Shown here piece after piece: positions 1 to 10,727 of a stretch of 64,000 nt of DNA. Location of the stretch: positions 62,001-126,000 of the forward strand of contig QZCP01000257.1 of NCBI GenBank assembly GCA_003956705.1. The letters are read 5' to 3'. A program made the position numbers and the translations under genes. This DNA is from Brevipalpus yothersi (lineage: Eukaryota > Arthropoda > Arachnida > Trombidiformes > Tenuipalpidae). Below the pieces are notes generated by a model that saw only the letters and a program-made list of their open reading frames with translations, did not search any database and had not been told where the DNA came from. Every line of letters begins with the position of its first letter. Within the stretch, counting starts at the first letter, position 1.

Positions 1-505
1 GCTTATTTCAGATTTTTCATTCTTTGATTCAGGTGCTTAATATTCGATTGATTGATTGAGTTGTAGTTGTGTGTGCAAGTTTGCATGCATTTTGGCTGAG
101 TTTTATTCCCTCACTGTATTAGATTAGATTTTCGTGATTTCAATAGTATTCCCATGAGTTTGTCGAGTACAGTATTTGCTCTTCTTATTAGGCAGTATTG
201 TTCGATGCTCAAAATTCAGGGCTTGTGTTGTCTAGTGTTAGTTGTTGTATGAGATTAGTTTTGGGATGATGATTTTTTTTGTTTCTAATTCAGTAAGAAA
301 ACCGATGCATTGGATCCCATTGCGGTCAAAGATTTCGCCAGAGAATATGAATGATTTGAAATGTTCCCCCAAAAAAACAATAAGAAAAAAAAAATACAAA
401 ATTGCAAGAAAAAAAATAAAATAAAATACTTATTCCCCATGATCAATATATTCATTCCTGATGATAGGATAAAATTTTTAATTGTTCTCTGCCTTCCTGC
501 CATAG

Positions 506-2223
506 CAAATTCAGTGTCCATCCAGAGACCCTTGCCGTCCAATCATCACCATCAACAGATTCACCATCAATTGAGCCATCATTCACCACCATATCATCAT
601 GAGATGATCAATAAGCAAGCCCATTTTTTTCCTATACTCGCACAATCACAAATGGCAAATCAATTGGCCGCCAATATAAAGCGTGAATCAAGCCCACTGT
701 GTCACATGGATATGGAAAGTCCTAAATCACTGTTAAACACACCAATGGCCATGGATACCACCAGTGGAAGACAATACTTTTCGGAAGATACCCTACTATC
801 AAGTGATAGTTCAACAATATCGGAAACAATATTGGCTTCAGAAGATTCATGTTTCTCCAATCATTCCAATTTGACATCTCCTCATTCCAGTAATACGGTT
901 GATATGAGTGATTTTATTGGACGACTCAATGAATCAACTCAAATGGTCAATAATAATTCAACATCTTCTCCTGATGTATTACAACAACAGCATCATCAAC
1001 AACAGCAACAGCAACAGCAACGAACTTTCGAAAATATTCATGTCCAACAAGCCATTGGCAATGGATTTACCACATCAACCGGAAATGAAGCGGTTGGCAG
1101 TAATACCAATAGCGTTCATATGGTTAATTTGCATAGCTCACTGGTCAGTGTTACTCCTACCACTGATACTGGACACTATCTTCAATCAAATGATTCTGAG
1201 TGCATGATGAAACAATTGAATCAATTGGCTGCCGGTGGCTCACCACCCAAAGCTGATAATCAATTTTTCACCATGTCAATGGTCAATGGTTCCAATGGTA
1301 TGACAGCAGTGTCAGTGATTGCAGCTCATCAGCAGCAACAACAGCAGCAACAACAATCTGTTCAAGCTACCACTAACAATTGTCAAAATTCCACTATTCA
1401 AACCAATTCCTCTATGACTAATGCTCAAGCTTCTCCACCCCCAGGATCTGTTAGCAACAGCAGCAGCCAGCAGCTTATTGTCGATAATGCTAGCTTAACC
1501 CCATCTCAATTGATGCCACCTCCACCGATACCATGCCAATCGATGATGGTCGTAAAGGATGAGCCATCATCATCAATGGGAGTCTCACCTTCACCACCAA
1601 CATCGATGGATGTCGTCACGCCATCAGTAGTAGCCACACCACATACTATGCTGCCGGACAATGATATACACAATGCCACCGGTGTAGTGACCACCGGTGG
1701 AATGGGTATCACATCGTCCACTGTCGCTACCGTTAACAATGGAACATTGAGCCATGATAATTCTTCTAATACACCTACAAGTAGTAACACCAATGCAAAT
1801 ATATCAAATATGTCCATATCCAATACGTCATCCCATATTGTTACCAATAACCAAACGTCCACACCGTCCATCATGGACACTGCCAGTTTGCCTTCATCAT
1901 TAACCATGAACAGCTGTACGGTACCTGTAACCGCTTCCACACCACCCACAACCGGGCCCACCGGCACAATTAATCCAATGCAAATTGTGGCCAATGGTAA
2001 TACCAATGGTGTCCCAGTGGTAACCACAAGCAATACTTCGACCGCCACCCCCAACGGTGGTGTGCCAACGGTGATTCAAGCGTCCCAAATTAGTGCCATG
2101 TCTCAGATGAGTGACACTGAATTGATTCGCTTGATCAATCCATCAACATTTGATGAATTTCGAGAGGATGTCTCCATGTTTAACAATTTTCCTTTTTCGA
2201 GCTCAAATATTTATCGAAAGTAA
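506..2223 (+). CDS. 3'-terminal exon of Gln/Ser/Thr/Asn-rich transcription-regulator-like protein (5' partial)
   Basis: A long open frame runs to the TAA at 2221-2223. The frame is open further upstream, but a pyrimidine-rich stretch ending in CATAG at 505 (or in TCAG at 514) looks like a splice acceptor, so I start the exon at 506; earlier exons lie outside the window or are not recognisable. About 570 residues are low complexity. There is a His-rich start, two poly-Gln runs (about nt 982-1020 and 1330-1356) and many Ser/Thr/Asn stretches. Two sumoylation-like motifs are visible, IKRE near nt 676 and VKDEP near nt 1549. The C-terminus (SDTELIRLINPSTFDEF region) is the only part that looks ordered. 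Such tails are typical of arthropod transcription factors, including nuclear receptors, but no DNA-binding or ligand-binding domain is in the window, so the family is not identified. Confidence 0.6.
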
Positions 2224-3051
2224 AATGATGACAAAAAAAAGATCAATCAATCAACTATTATTCTTTTATCATCTCTCTTTTTTCTCTCTCTCTTTCTCTC
2301 TCTCTTTTCATCATCATATATAAAATCATCTCGCTCTCTCTCACTTATGTACGCTTGATATTTGCATGTATGTATTCATATAGCTATAAATTTATACATC
2401 CTCAAAAATTGAATTTAATATGATGACCATAATATATATATAATCTTAAATGACCCACTTTTGAAGCCCTTCATTTCTTTTGAATGATCAAAATTTGAGA
2501 ATGATTTCTCCTCGTTAAGATAATCGATTCTGATTTACAGAAGTTAATGGAAAAAATTATCCATCAGTTTTCTGCTCTCTTGACAACAGTATTTGAGCAA
2601 AATAAGTACATTTACATGTTTTGTATTTTGATATTTTCAAGATATTCATTCGAGTTTGCATTTCGAAAGAGTAATTTTAAAAACCAGCAAAATGCTCCAA
2701 TATCTCATCACCAGTCAAAATCTCTCTCATGATGAATTCCTCTTCTACTTGTCATACTCAATTTATCATTAAAATTGTTCCATGAATCATGAATTCTAGA
2801 TTCATCTTGGAATGATCATTAGACGAGAGAGACTAGCATCAATTTCTGATCTTATTCACATCCGGAGACGATGAAATAACTCATAAATGAAAGCTTATTT
2901 CAGTTTTAAAAGATAGTTCAGATTATCAAGAATCAGTTTATACTAAAATTTCAGTACCTGTATTTGGAAGACGATTTCCTCTCCACTTTATCACCTAGGA
3001 ATTATTACCTTTGATGATGGAACTTTGATATCTCTTTCTGTCCTCTTAGAG
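2224..3051. other. Intergenic region, no gene seen
   Basis: Probable 3' UTR of the upstream gene followed by the 5' flank of the first protease gene. It has CT-rich runs near 2280-2345. The distal part (about 2870-3110) resembles the region 6600-6890 upstream of the second protease gene, consistent with tandem duplication that included the promoter. No convincing coding exon was found. Confidence 0.5.
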
Positions 3052-3058
3052 TATGAAA
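3052..3058 (+). promoter_or_regulatory. Degenerate TATA-box position of cathepsin B-like gene 1
   Basis: TATGAAA lies 107 bases before the start codon. The position matches TATAAAAG in gene 2 (106 bases before its ATG) and TATAAG in gene 3 (101 bases), so it is probably the corresponding core promoter element with one substitution. Confidence 0.35.
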
Positions 3059-3158
3059 GGTCTCCTCTCGAGTTATATAATTGAGTTTATCTTGATAAAA
3101 TTTAAAAGAAACCCGTAAAAATCAATATTCATCTAGAGTTTCCATCTTATTGGACACT

Positions 3159-4298
3159 ATGAAGCTGTTGATAGTTTTATCTATACTTTTCGGTCTGACC
3201 CATCAAAAGCCTCATTACCACCCTCTTTCCGATGAGATGATTGACTACATCAACTCCTTGAACCTACCATGGAAGGTAAGATAGGTGAATTGTGATCAGT
3301 CTATTCTGTCTTGCTAATGACATAAAATTTTCAGGCTTGCAAGAACTTCCATGAAAGCCAACTGTCCTATGTCAAGGAAATGCTTGGAATCATTCCCAGT
3401 GACACACGCCAAAAATCATTATTATCAAGAAAAATTATCTCGATTGCTCAAGATATTCCGGCTTCTTTTGATGCCAGAGAACATTGGCCAGAATGTCCCT
3501 CAATCGGATTGATTCGTGATCAAGGAGGATGTGGCTCATGTTGGGCCCTTGCCTCTGTTGAAGCAATATCTGATCGAATTTGTATCGCTTCCAAGGGCCA
3601 AATCAATATTAATATTTCAGCAGAAGATCTCACTGGTTGCTGCAAAACTAGCCCAGATACACCTGATATGCTTCGTTCGTTTGGATGTGATGGCTGTAAA
3701 GGTGGTGTAAGTTTTTCGGGTTGGAAATATTGGGTAGAACGTGGACTAGTGACTGGTGATCTGTATAATGGTGGTGGATGTCAGCCTTATACATTGCCTC
3801 CTGGTTTTTATGGAACCGTTGAGAAACAGGAGGAACCTAAATGTACTAAGCAGTGTCGACCTGGATACCCTCGATCTTATGAGGATGACAAAATTTATGG
3901 TGAAAGTTTTTACTCTATCGATTCATCTGTCAAAGAAATTCAGACAGAAATTCTTCAGAATGGGCCAGTTACCGCTGCTTTCACTGCCTATGATGACTTT
4001 TTCAATTTTGGTGATGGTAAGAAATATATGGCCAGATTTTCAATAATGTTTGAGTATTTTTTCATTCCAATCTGTATTTCATCCAGGAATCTATGTTGCC
4101 GCTGGTGAGCCTAAAAATACCAATCATCTAATCAAAATACTCGGATGGGGGATCGAGGATGGTGTCGATTATTGGCTTGCAGCTAATTCTTGGGGTACTG
4201 GTTGGGGAAAGTTGGGAGGCTTCTTCAAAATTCGACGGGGGACAAATGAGTGTGGAATTGAAGGGGAAGTGTATGCTGGTGTCCCAAAGTTACCATGA
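3159..4298 (+). CDS. Cathepsin B-like cysteine protease 1 (C1A family, secreted)
   Basis: Three exons (3159-3275, 3335-4016, 4087-4298) with GT-AG introns join in frame to 336 residues. The first 15 or so residues form a hydrophobic signal peptide, followed by a cathepsin B-type propeptide (PLSDEMIDYINSLN). The mature region starts near IPASFDAREHWPECPSIG. Papain-family catalytic residues are present: oxyanion Gln102, nucleophile Cys108 in CGSCWA, His280 in NHLIKILGWG and Asn300 in NSWG. The segment matching the cathepsin B occluding loop (between CQPY and KCTKQC) is short and lacks the paired histidines, so I infer endopeptidase rather than dipeptidyl-carboxypeptidase activity. It probably acts in the gut lumen or lysosome. 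It is first in an array of three, and the only one keeping the standard CGSCW glycine. Confidence 0.9.
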
Positions 4299-5340
4299 GT
4301 TTTGGCGAACTCGAATCATTCCCTGATCTTCAAAGTCCACAGTTTATGGATATGGAAACTCAGTTATTGTTCTTCCCTGAATTTGATGTTTCTGTCTCCA
4401 CCATAAAATACTTCCTAAACTTGCTTATCCGAATATTTTGAATGATATTCCTAGCGTTAGCGTACATTTGAGAGGTATCTACTGACAGTGAGTATACTCA
4501 GTAGATACGTTCAAACCTATAGGTTTGGAAAAATTATCAAAGGTCTCTGTATTCCTCTGACCCATATTGTAGGACAGGAAAGAAATGTCTCAGCTACTCG
4601 GAGCTCTCTTTCATCCTCTAAATTTTTAATTCCAACCAATTTTCCTCTGAATATCTTTCTAATAAATAAATATCGTTTCCTACATGATTTTTGGCCAGTA
4701 TTCCATTGAAGATGACAATACTTTTCACAAACGAGCAGAAAACTCATGATTTATTGTCCATATCTTTTTTTGACTATTTTCCACAAGAACTTAAACAGTT
4801 GAATGACTTGCACATCATTCAAAACAGCTAAGATAATCAATTTTTACCTACCATACGCGAATGAATACCTTCATTCCAGCAAATTAGGCATCCTTTTTTA
4901 CATTTGCATTTCCTTTTTGCTAAAGAAATGGATCATATCAATATTCTTTGATGAGTAATCTGCTACGTATCAATATCATAAGTCTCGCCGTCATGATCAT
5001 TGGAAAATTGACATATTCTGGGTGATCAATCGCTGAGCTGTTCTCTAATTACCTGAAATCTTTCCAAAGAGACAAAATTGCTTTAATTGTTTGTTTCCAA
5101 TGGTATTTTTCACATCAATGATATCGGTAATATTCGATTCTGGAATTCCATGGGCAAACAAATCTTGGAAAGCATGGCATATGTCAGCCTGGTGTCGATA
5201 ATTGTCGTATGTATTCGATCCAGCGACCAAAAAAGTATAGTTCCATCCACCTTGACGAGGCTTCGGGAAGGCTGGTAGTGAAGAAGCCCAATAGGTAGTG
5301 GACACAAAAATGGTGAAAATACTTACAGGCTTCATGTTGA
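4287..5340. repeat. Duplicated 3' flank, copy 1 (pairs with 10716-11740)
   Basis: From the last codons of protease gene 1 onward, this flank closely matches the flank of protease gene 3, beginning with the shared GTTACCATGAGTTTTGGCGA. The match continues, with indels, about 1 kb into a legumain-like fragment on the other strand. Gene 2 does not carry this flank. It marks a segmental duplication unit larger than the protease gene itself. Confidence 0.8.
4963..5335 (-). pseudogene. Legumain-like (C13 asparaginyl endopeptidase) 5' fragment, copy 1
   Basis: Read on the minus strand from the ATG at 5335, the translation has a short hydrophobic leader, then YTFLVAGSNTYDNYRHQADI and CHAFQ...GIPESNI. 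This is the characteristic N-terminal block of legumains (AGSNxxxNYRHQADxCHAYQ). After about residue 75 the likeness stops at GTGAAA, which could be a donor; an acceptor-like TTTCAG follows about 60 bases later. The next stretch, around 4963-5040, weakly resembles the following legumain segment (SNDHDGETYDI) but has an in-frame TGA and then TAG. The catalytic His and Cys regions are absent. I infer a decayed, truncated copy. A short expressed product from the first exon (291-nt frame, 5045-5335) is possible but unlikely. Confidence 0.6.
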
Positions 5341-6831
5341 AATGTCCACTAGTGGACTATAACTTCTGATGAACGTTATAAGTTTCAAAAAAGACAAAAT
5401 TCATTCAATATCAGTTGATTCTTTTTTTCGCAGAATACGACCTACCACTATGACCATCTTGTCTGGAAAATAGCCTCTTTTATAATGATTGAAGATAGGA
5501 AATGAGGCTAGTTTCAGTTTTTTGATGACAATTGTTGAAATACAGAGACAAAATAATTGGATGCTTAACATAAACATCTCTAATGGCCATTGAATAACCT
5601 CGAGGTAACTTTTATAATTGATTCAAGAGCTTCATTGACTCAATTGCTCGCTCAGAGGACAAAAATTTTCCAAGAAAAAAGTTTTCGATGCTATAATCTT
5701 ACATCATTTATTGAATAATGAATTTGAATTTTTATTCAAAAAGGTGTGCGATTGCCTCTTGTCTGTTAAGTTTCATTTTTTCACACAATAGATGAAATGC
5801 ACGCTACTCAATCCAACCTCAGTTGAAATTGCAATATTCATAAACTGTTTTCATAATTAACCTAGGCATTAACGAAGTTCAAGAGTAATCATCAGGATTT
5901 GTTTGTGAGTTTCGAATTTTTCATCAAAAAACTGGACTTAGATATGAATGATCAATTACCGACTAACAGGTAGACGGAGGATCACTAGTGGTCAAATTTG
6001 AAGTATGGATTAACCATATAAGATTCGGCAAAAATGTTGAAAAGATAATGAAATCTTGCTATCGAAGGAGCTCATTTGTTTCAAACTGGCTTCATAAATG
6101 GAAAAGTTGATTAATAGATAATTATGAATGCATTTCAACTCTTATTTGTAAGTCGTTCAGATGTAACAATCAATTTTACGACAGAAATGCGCTGGAAATA
6201 TGCTTTCTAAATAAAAATGGATTGAAGAGCAGGCAAAAGTTTCATATCAGTTTAATGGGTATTCTTATCTCATGGTGTCTTGTTTGGAATCTCATCAGTT
6301 CCTGATTACAAGATTTTTTGATGGTATTCCTTCTTGGAACTTTTATGAATGCATGACAAAGGAATTGTGGTAGGATTTTCAGGTGAAAATTTTTAACATC
6401 CTTACATGTACAAGAAGTACTTTTGTCAATCGTAAAATCTTGTTGCCAGCCAAAATTTCCTAACTCCTAATCAATTGGTTATTTTTAGAGTTATCATCAT
6501 TAAAATTGTCTTATTATTCAAGCATCATGGATCCTAGATATACTTGGATGATTATATCATCAGGCGATAGCAATTAATATTTGTTTTTTAATCTTATTCA
6601 TATCCGAAAAAATGAGGTGATACATGATTAGAAGCTTGAGGTAACCTACTCTATGAATTATTTGACAGTGAAAATATCTTGATTATATATGACTAGTTGA
6701 GGACTATCATGGAAATGCTGTTACCTGGTTATTTGGAAATGAGATGATCAGTCACATTCCTCTTCACTTTATCACCATAAAACTATAAGCATTAAAGATA
6801 TAATCAACGCCTTCTTCCTGTCTCATTAGAT
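5341..6831. other. Intergenic region between protease genes 1 and 2
   Basis: AT-rich sequence with no convincing coding exon on either strand. Its last 300 bases are promoter-proximal sequence that resembles the flank of gene 1. Confidence 0.5.
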
Positions 6832-6839
6832 TATAAAAG
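6832..6839 (+). promoter_or_regulatory. TATA box of cathepsin B-like gene 2
   Basis: TATAAAAG lies 106 bases upstream of the start codon, and the spacing is kept in the two paralogous genes. It is the clearest core promoter element of the array. Confidence 0.55.
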
Positions 6840-6937
6840 GATCACTCCAAGAGAAATTCAATTCATTTCAGTGAAAGTGAAACTTTTGACGAATCAAAAC
6901 TTATAATTAAGTTTCCTCAATTCAGTAAGGTGACAAT

Positions 6938-8061
6938 ATGAAAATGTTGATAGTTTTATCGGTATTGCTTGGTCTGACCCTTGGTGCACCTAATTTTCAT
7001 CCTCTTTCCGATGAGATGGTTGACTACATCAACTCTTTGAATCTGACCTGGAAGGTAAGCTAATTTAAAATCTGTCAATTCTGTTTCCTGATCACGCCAG
7101 TTTTCTAGGCTCGTAAGAACTTCGATGAAAGTCAGTTATCCTATATCAAACGTTTGTCCGGAACCATTCTTGAAAACCCACCTTACAAACGGCTAACGGG
7201 AAAAAAGATCTCGATCGCTGAAGATATTCCCGCTACTTTCGATGCCAGAGAATATTGGCCAGAATGTCCATCAATTGGATTGATTCGTGATCAAGGCGCG
7301 TGTCGCTCATGTTGGGCTCAGTCAGCTGTAGAAGCTATCTCCGATCGGATTTGTATTGCCTCCAAAGGCCAAATCAATGTGAATATTTCTGCAGAAGATC
7401 TTACCGGTTGCTGCAAAGATAGTCCAGATTCATTGTTTGGCTGTGATGGCTGTAATTTTGGTTATAGTTTTTCGGGTTGGAAATATTGGGTAGAACGTGG
7501 ACTAGTAACTGGTGATCTGTATAATGGTGGTGGTTGTAAGCCTTACTCTTTTCCTCCCTCTGTGCTCCGAATTAGTGAAATTTGCAAGCAACATGAAAGA
7601 CCGGAGTGTCTCAGAGAGTGTCAATCTGGATACCCCAAATCGTATGAAGAGGATAAATTTTTCGGTCAAACATGGGGTGTACTCATTAAACAATCTGTTG
7701 AAGAAATTCAAACAGAAATCCTCCAAAACGGACCAGTAACTGCTAGTTTTAAAGTTTATCAAGACTTCTATAATTATACTAAAGGTGAGAAAATATGCTT
7801 ATCTTTTGATCAAATGAATGTAAGCTCATTCTCCTTATTGTCTGAATTCTAGGAGTTTACATTCAAGCTAGTGATGTGAAAAAAGATGACCATGTGATCA
7901 AAATACTTGGATGGGGCATAGAGGACGGTGTCGATTATTGGCTTGCTGCTAATTCTTGGGGCACTGGTTGGGGGAAATTGGATGGTTTCTTCAAAATTCG
8001 ACGAGGCACCAATGAGTGTAAGATCGAAAGTTATATCTCATTTGGTAGTCCACGAATTTAA
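6938..8061 (+). CDS. Cathepsin B-like cysteine protease 2 (C1A family, secreted)
   Basis: Exons 6938-7054, 7109-7784 and 7853-8061 join in frame to 333 residues. A signal peptide (MKMLIVLSVLLGLTLG) and a cathepsin B-type propeptide precede the protease domain. Catalytic Cys107, His278 (DDHVIKILGWG) and Asn298 are present. The motif before the nucleophile is QGACRSCWAQ: Arg replaces the near-invariant Gly next to the active Cys, and the following residue is Gln rather than Phe. The occluding-loop region has no paired histidines. The C-terminus (CKIESYISFGSPRI) differs from the VPKLP ends of genes 1 and 3. Intron 2 is identical to that of gene 3. Likely a secreted digestive or lysosomal protease; the Arg makes its activity less certain. 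Confidence 0.88.
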
Positions 8062-8154
8062 AATTCCAATGGAATCACTATCAGATATGCTTATATCCAA
8101 ATTTATTGCTCTCTGATTGAAAACGATAATTATATTTACATCGATGATGCTTGA

Positions 8155-8160
8155 AATAAA
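8155..8160 (+). terminator. Polyadenylation signal of cathepsin B-like gene 2
   Basis: An AATAAA hexamer lies about 94 bases after the stop codon, a normal distance for a short 3' UTR. Confidence 0.5.
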
Positions 8161-9487
8161 CCAATTCAGAATGATCAAGAGACTTATTTAACTCTTTAGG
8201 CTTTGCAACAAGATATAACAGCTATCTAAACTTCCTAAAATTCAGTTTTTGTTGGATGGATGTGCCTATTGAGAGCATCTTTTCCCATGATAAAAGTCTC
8301 CCTCCCTAAATTCTTTGCCAATACTTGATTTTTGTTAATCACAAATCAGTCTTGATGCAGTTTCATCCAGGTATTTTCTTATTTTTGACAATCTATCACT
8401 AATATAGCATGAAGTGATCAGCCTCAATAGGGTTCACAAGGCGAGTTTAAGATGAAAACTTTTTAGAGAAAATACATAAAATTTATCTCGATGAGAATTT
8501 CAAGTATAATCTAACCCCGCACGTTGATGATCCTGATTCAAAAGAAGATTATGGCTAATTTTTGATTTATGAGTTCGAAATATACGGAACATATTAAAGA
8601 GGTGAGGATCGAAATGTGATTTAATATGAAGGATCAGAACAAAGTTCATTGAAAAAACCAACATTATTTGAATTTTCATTTTTTGATGGGCTGCAAATCA
8701 AAGAAATCATTAGAAATGCAAATTCCGGAAATCTCGAAGACGATCATAACTGATTTTCTGAATTTTGCATACATCTCATCACCTGGTTAATAATTTTGAG
8801 AAAAGCACAATTTTGATTTTGAGGCAATCCAATCATCATTGGAGAAGCTAAGAAAGCAAATTGAGATAAGTTTACAAAAATCCAAGAAAATTCATCAGCT
8901 TCTCCAATACAATATTCTCTCTTGTCCATATTCAGTAAAAATTCGAAAAACAGGGAAATTTCACCCCTCTAAGCATAGCTTACGATTGTGATTTAATCTG
9001 ACTCTGCTAAGTGCATAAGCTGTTCTCGTTAATCAGATGAATTCTTTTACTGTTTCCTTTTTTGTATAAAGTATCCAAAATTTCATGTTCTGCTTGACAA
9101 GCCAGATCCATTTTCTTTGTTCAATATATGGTGCTCCATGTATGTGCCATGAAATTTTTCAAATTACAATAACTATCATGATAACTTCACTACGATTCAT
9201 GGAAAAATAGGAGGAGCATCAGGAGAATTTTCATTGATTATCTAACCGACTCCTTAGGAAGAGAGATTGCTTATATATTTTTACTTTGATAGTATTTTCT
9301 CATAAATCATGCTTCTTGGTAATATTCAATATTCTTGGAACGATCAGACCAACATGAGAATCATCAGACTATTTATGATTTTTGTGCTCGGAGATGGCTT
9401 TATGAGTCAAACTCTCTTTCAACCCATTAGCTCGAAATGATTATCATCAGCGTTGAGCAAATTTTCTCCCGTTTCCTCTTCTCTGGA
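8161..9487. other. Intergenic region between protease genes 2 and 3
   Basis: About 1.3 kb of AT-rich sequence without a convincing exon. Short open frames, for example near 8744-8929 on the minus strand, show no recognisable motif or splice context. Confidence 0.5.
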
Positions 9488-9493
9488 TATAAG
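9488..9493 (+). promoter_or_regulatory. TATA-like element of cathepsin B-like gene 3
   Basis: TATAAG lies 101 bases before the start codon, at the spacing seen for genes 1 and 2. Confidence 0.4.
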
Positions 9494-9588
9494 ATCATGA
9501 TAATCAAGGTTTTTCAGTTATTTGTGAGAATCTGGAGGAACCTGTGAGAATTCAACATCCATACAAAAGTTCTGTCTGTTTAAACAAT

Positions 9589-10727
9589 ATGAAGTTCATG
9601 ATAGTAGTGTTTGTTCTGTTTGGTCTTACCCATGGTGAGCCCAATTTTCATCCTCTTTCGGAGGATATGGTTAACTACATCAACTCTCTAAATCTACCCT
9701 GGAAGGTGAGATAGTTTAAAATGTTTCAATTCTGTGTCTTAACCACATCAAATTTTCAGGCTCGCAAGAACTTCGATGAGAGTCAGTTATCTTACGTGGA
9801 TAGTATGCTTGGAACCAATTTCAGCCAGCCTCATGAGAAACTGTCATTGAAAAAGAGTACCTCAATTGCTGAGAATATTCCGGCTACTTTCGATGCTAGG
9901 GAACATTGGCCCGAATGTCCATCGATTGGCTTGATTCGTAATCAAGGAGGATGTAGATCATGTTGGGCATTCGCCTCTGTTGGAGCCATATCTGATCGGA
10001 TTTGTATCGCCTCCAAGGGTCAAATCAATGTTAATATTTCGGCAGAAGATCTTACCGGTTGCTGCAAGATTAGTCCAGATTCAATTGACATTCTTACGTT
10101 TGGCTGTTATGGCTGTAAAGGTGGTTCAAGTTTTTCGGGTTGGAAATATTGGGTAAAACGTGGACTAGTGACTGGTGATCTGTATAATGGTGGCGGATGT
10201 CTACCTTATTCAATACCTCCCTGCTGGCATAATATCAAAAATAATTGCACCGAACACAAAGGACCAGAGTGTACCAAGCAATGTCAGTCTGGCTATTTTC
10301 CATCTTATGAGGAGGATAAGTATTTCGGTCAGAAATATTGGTGGATCGAGGGAAAATCTGTTGAAGAAATTCAAACAGAAATCCTCCAAAACGGACCAGT
10401 AACTGCTGCTTTCAAAGCTTATCAAGACTTCTATAATTATGATAAAGGTGAGAAAATATGCTTATCTTTTGATCAAATGAATGTAAGCTCATTCTCCTTA
10501 TTGTCTGAATTCTAGGAGTTTACATTCAAGCTAGTGATGTGAAAAAAGATGGCCATTTGATCAAGATACTTGGATGGGGCATAGAGGACGGTGTCGATTA
10601 TTGGCTTGCTGCTAATTCTTGGGGCACTGGTTGGGGGAAATTGGGTGGTTTCTTCAAAATTCGACGAGGCACCAATGAGTGTGGGATCGAAGAGGAGGTA
10701 TGGGCTGGGGTCCCGAAGTTACCATGA
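9589..10727 (+). CDS. Cathepsin B-like cysteine protease 3 (C1A family, secreted)
   Basis: Exons 9589-9705, 9760-10447 and 10516-10727 join in frame to 338 residues. A signal peptide (KFMIVVFVLFGLTHG) is followed by a cathepsin B propeptide and the protease domain. Cys107 in CRSCWAF, His282 in DGHLIKILGWG and Asn302 in NSWG form the catalytic set. As in gene 2, Arg replaces the Gly two residues before the nucleophile; here the preceding residues are RNQGG, not RDQGG. No occluding-loop His pair is present. The gene is a mosaic: the end of exon 2, intron 2 and most of exon 3 are nearly identical to gene 2, whereas the last codons and the 3' flank match gene 1. It is the third gene of the array. 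Confidence 0.9.

Noticed and set aside
908..1207. Alternative-frame open stretches inside the Gln-rich exon on both strands
   Set aside because: They are shadows of the long frame; the poly-Gln and CAN-repeat composition keeps other frames open too.
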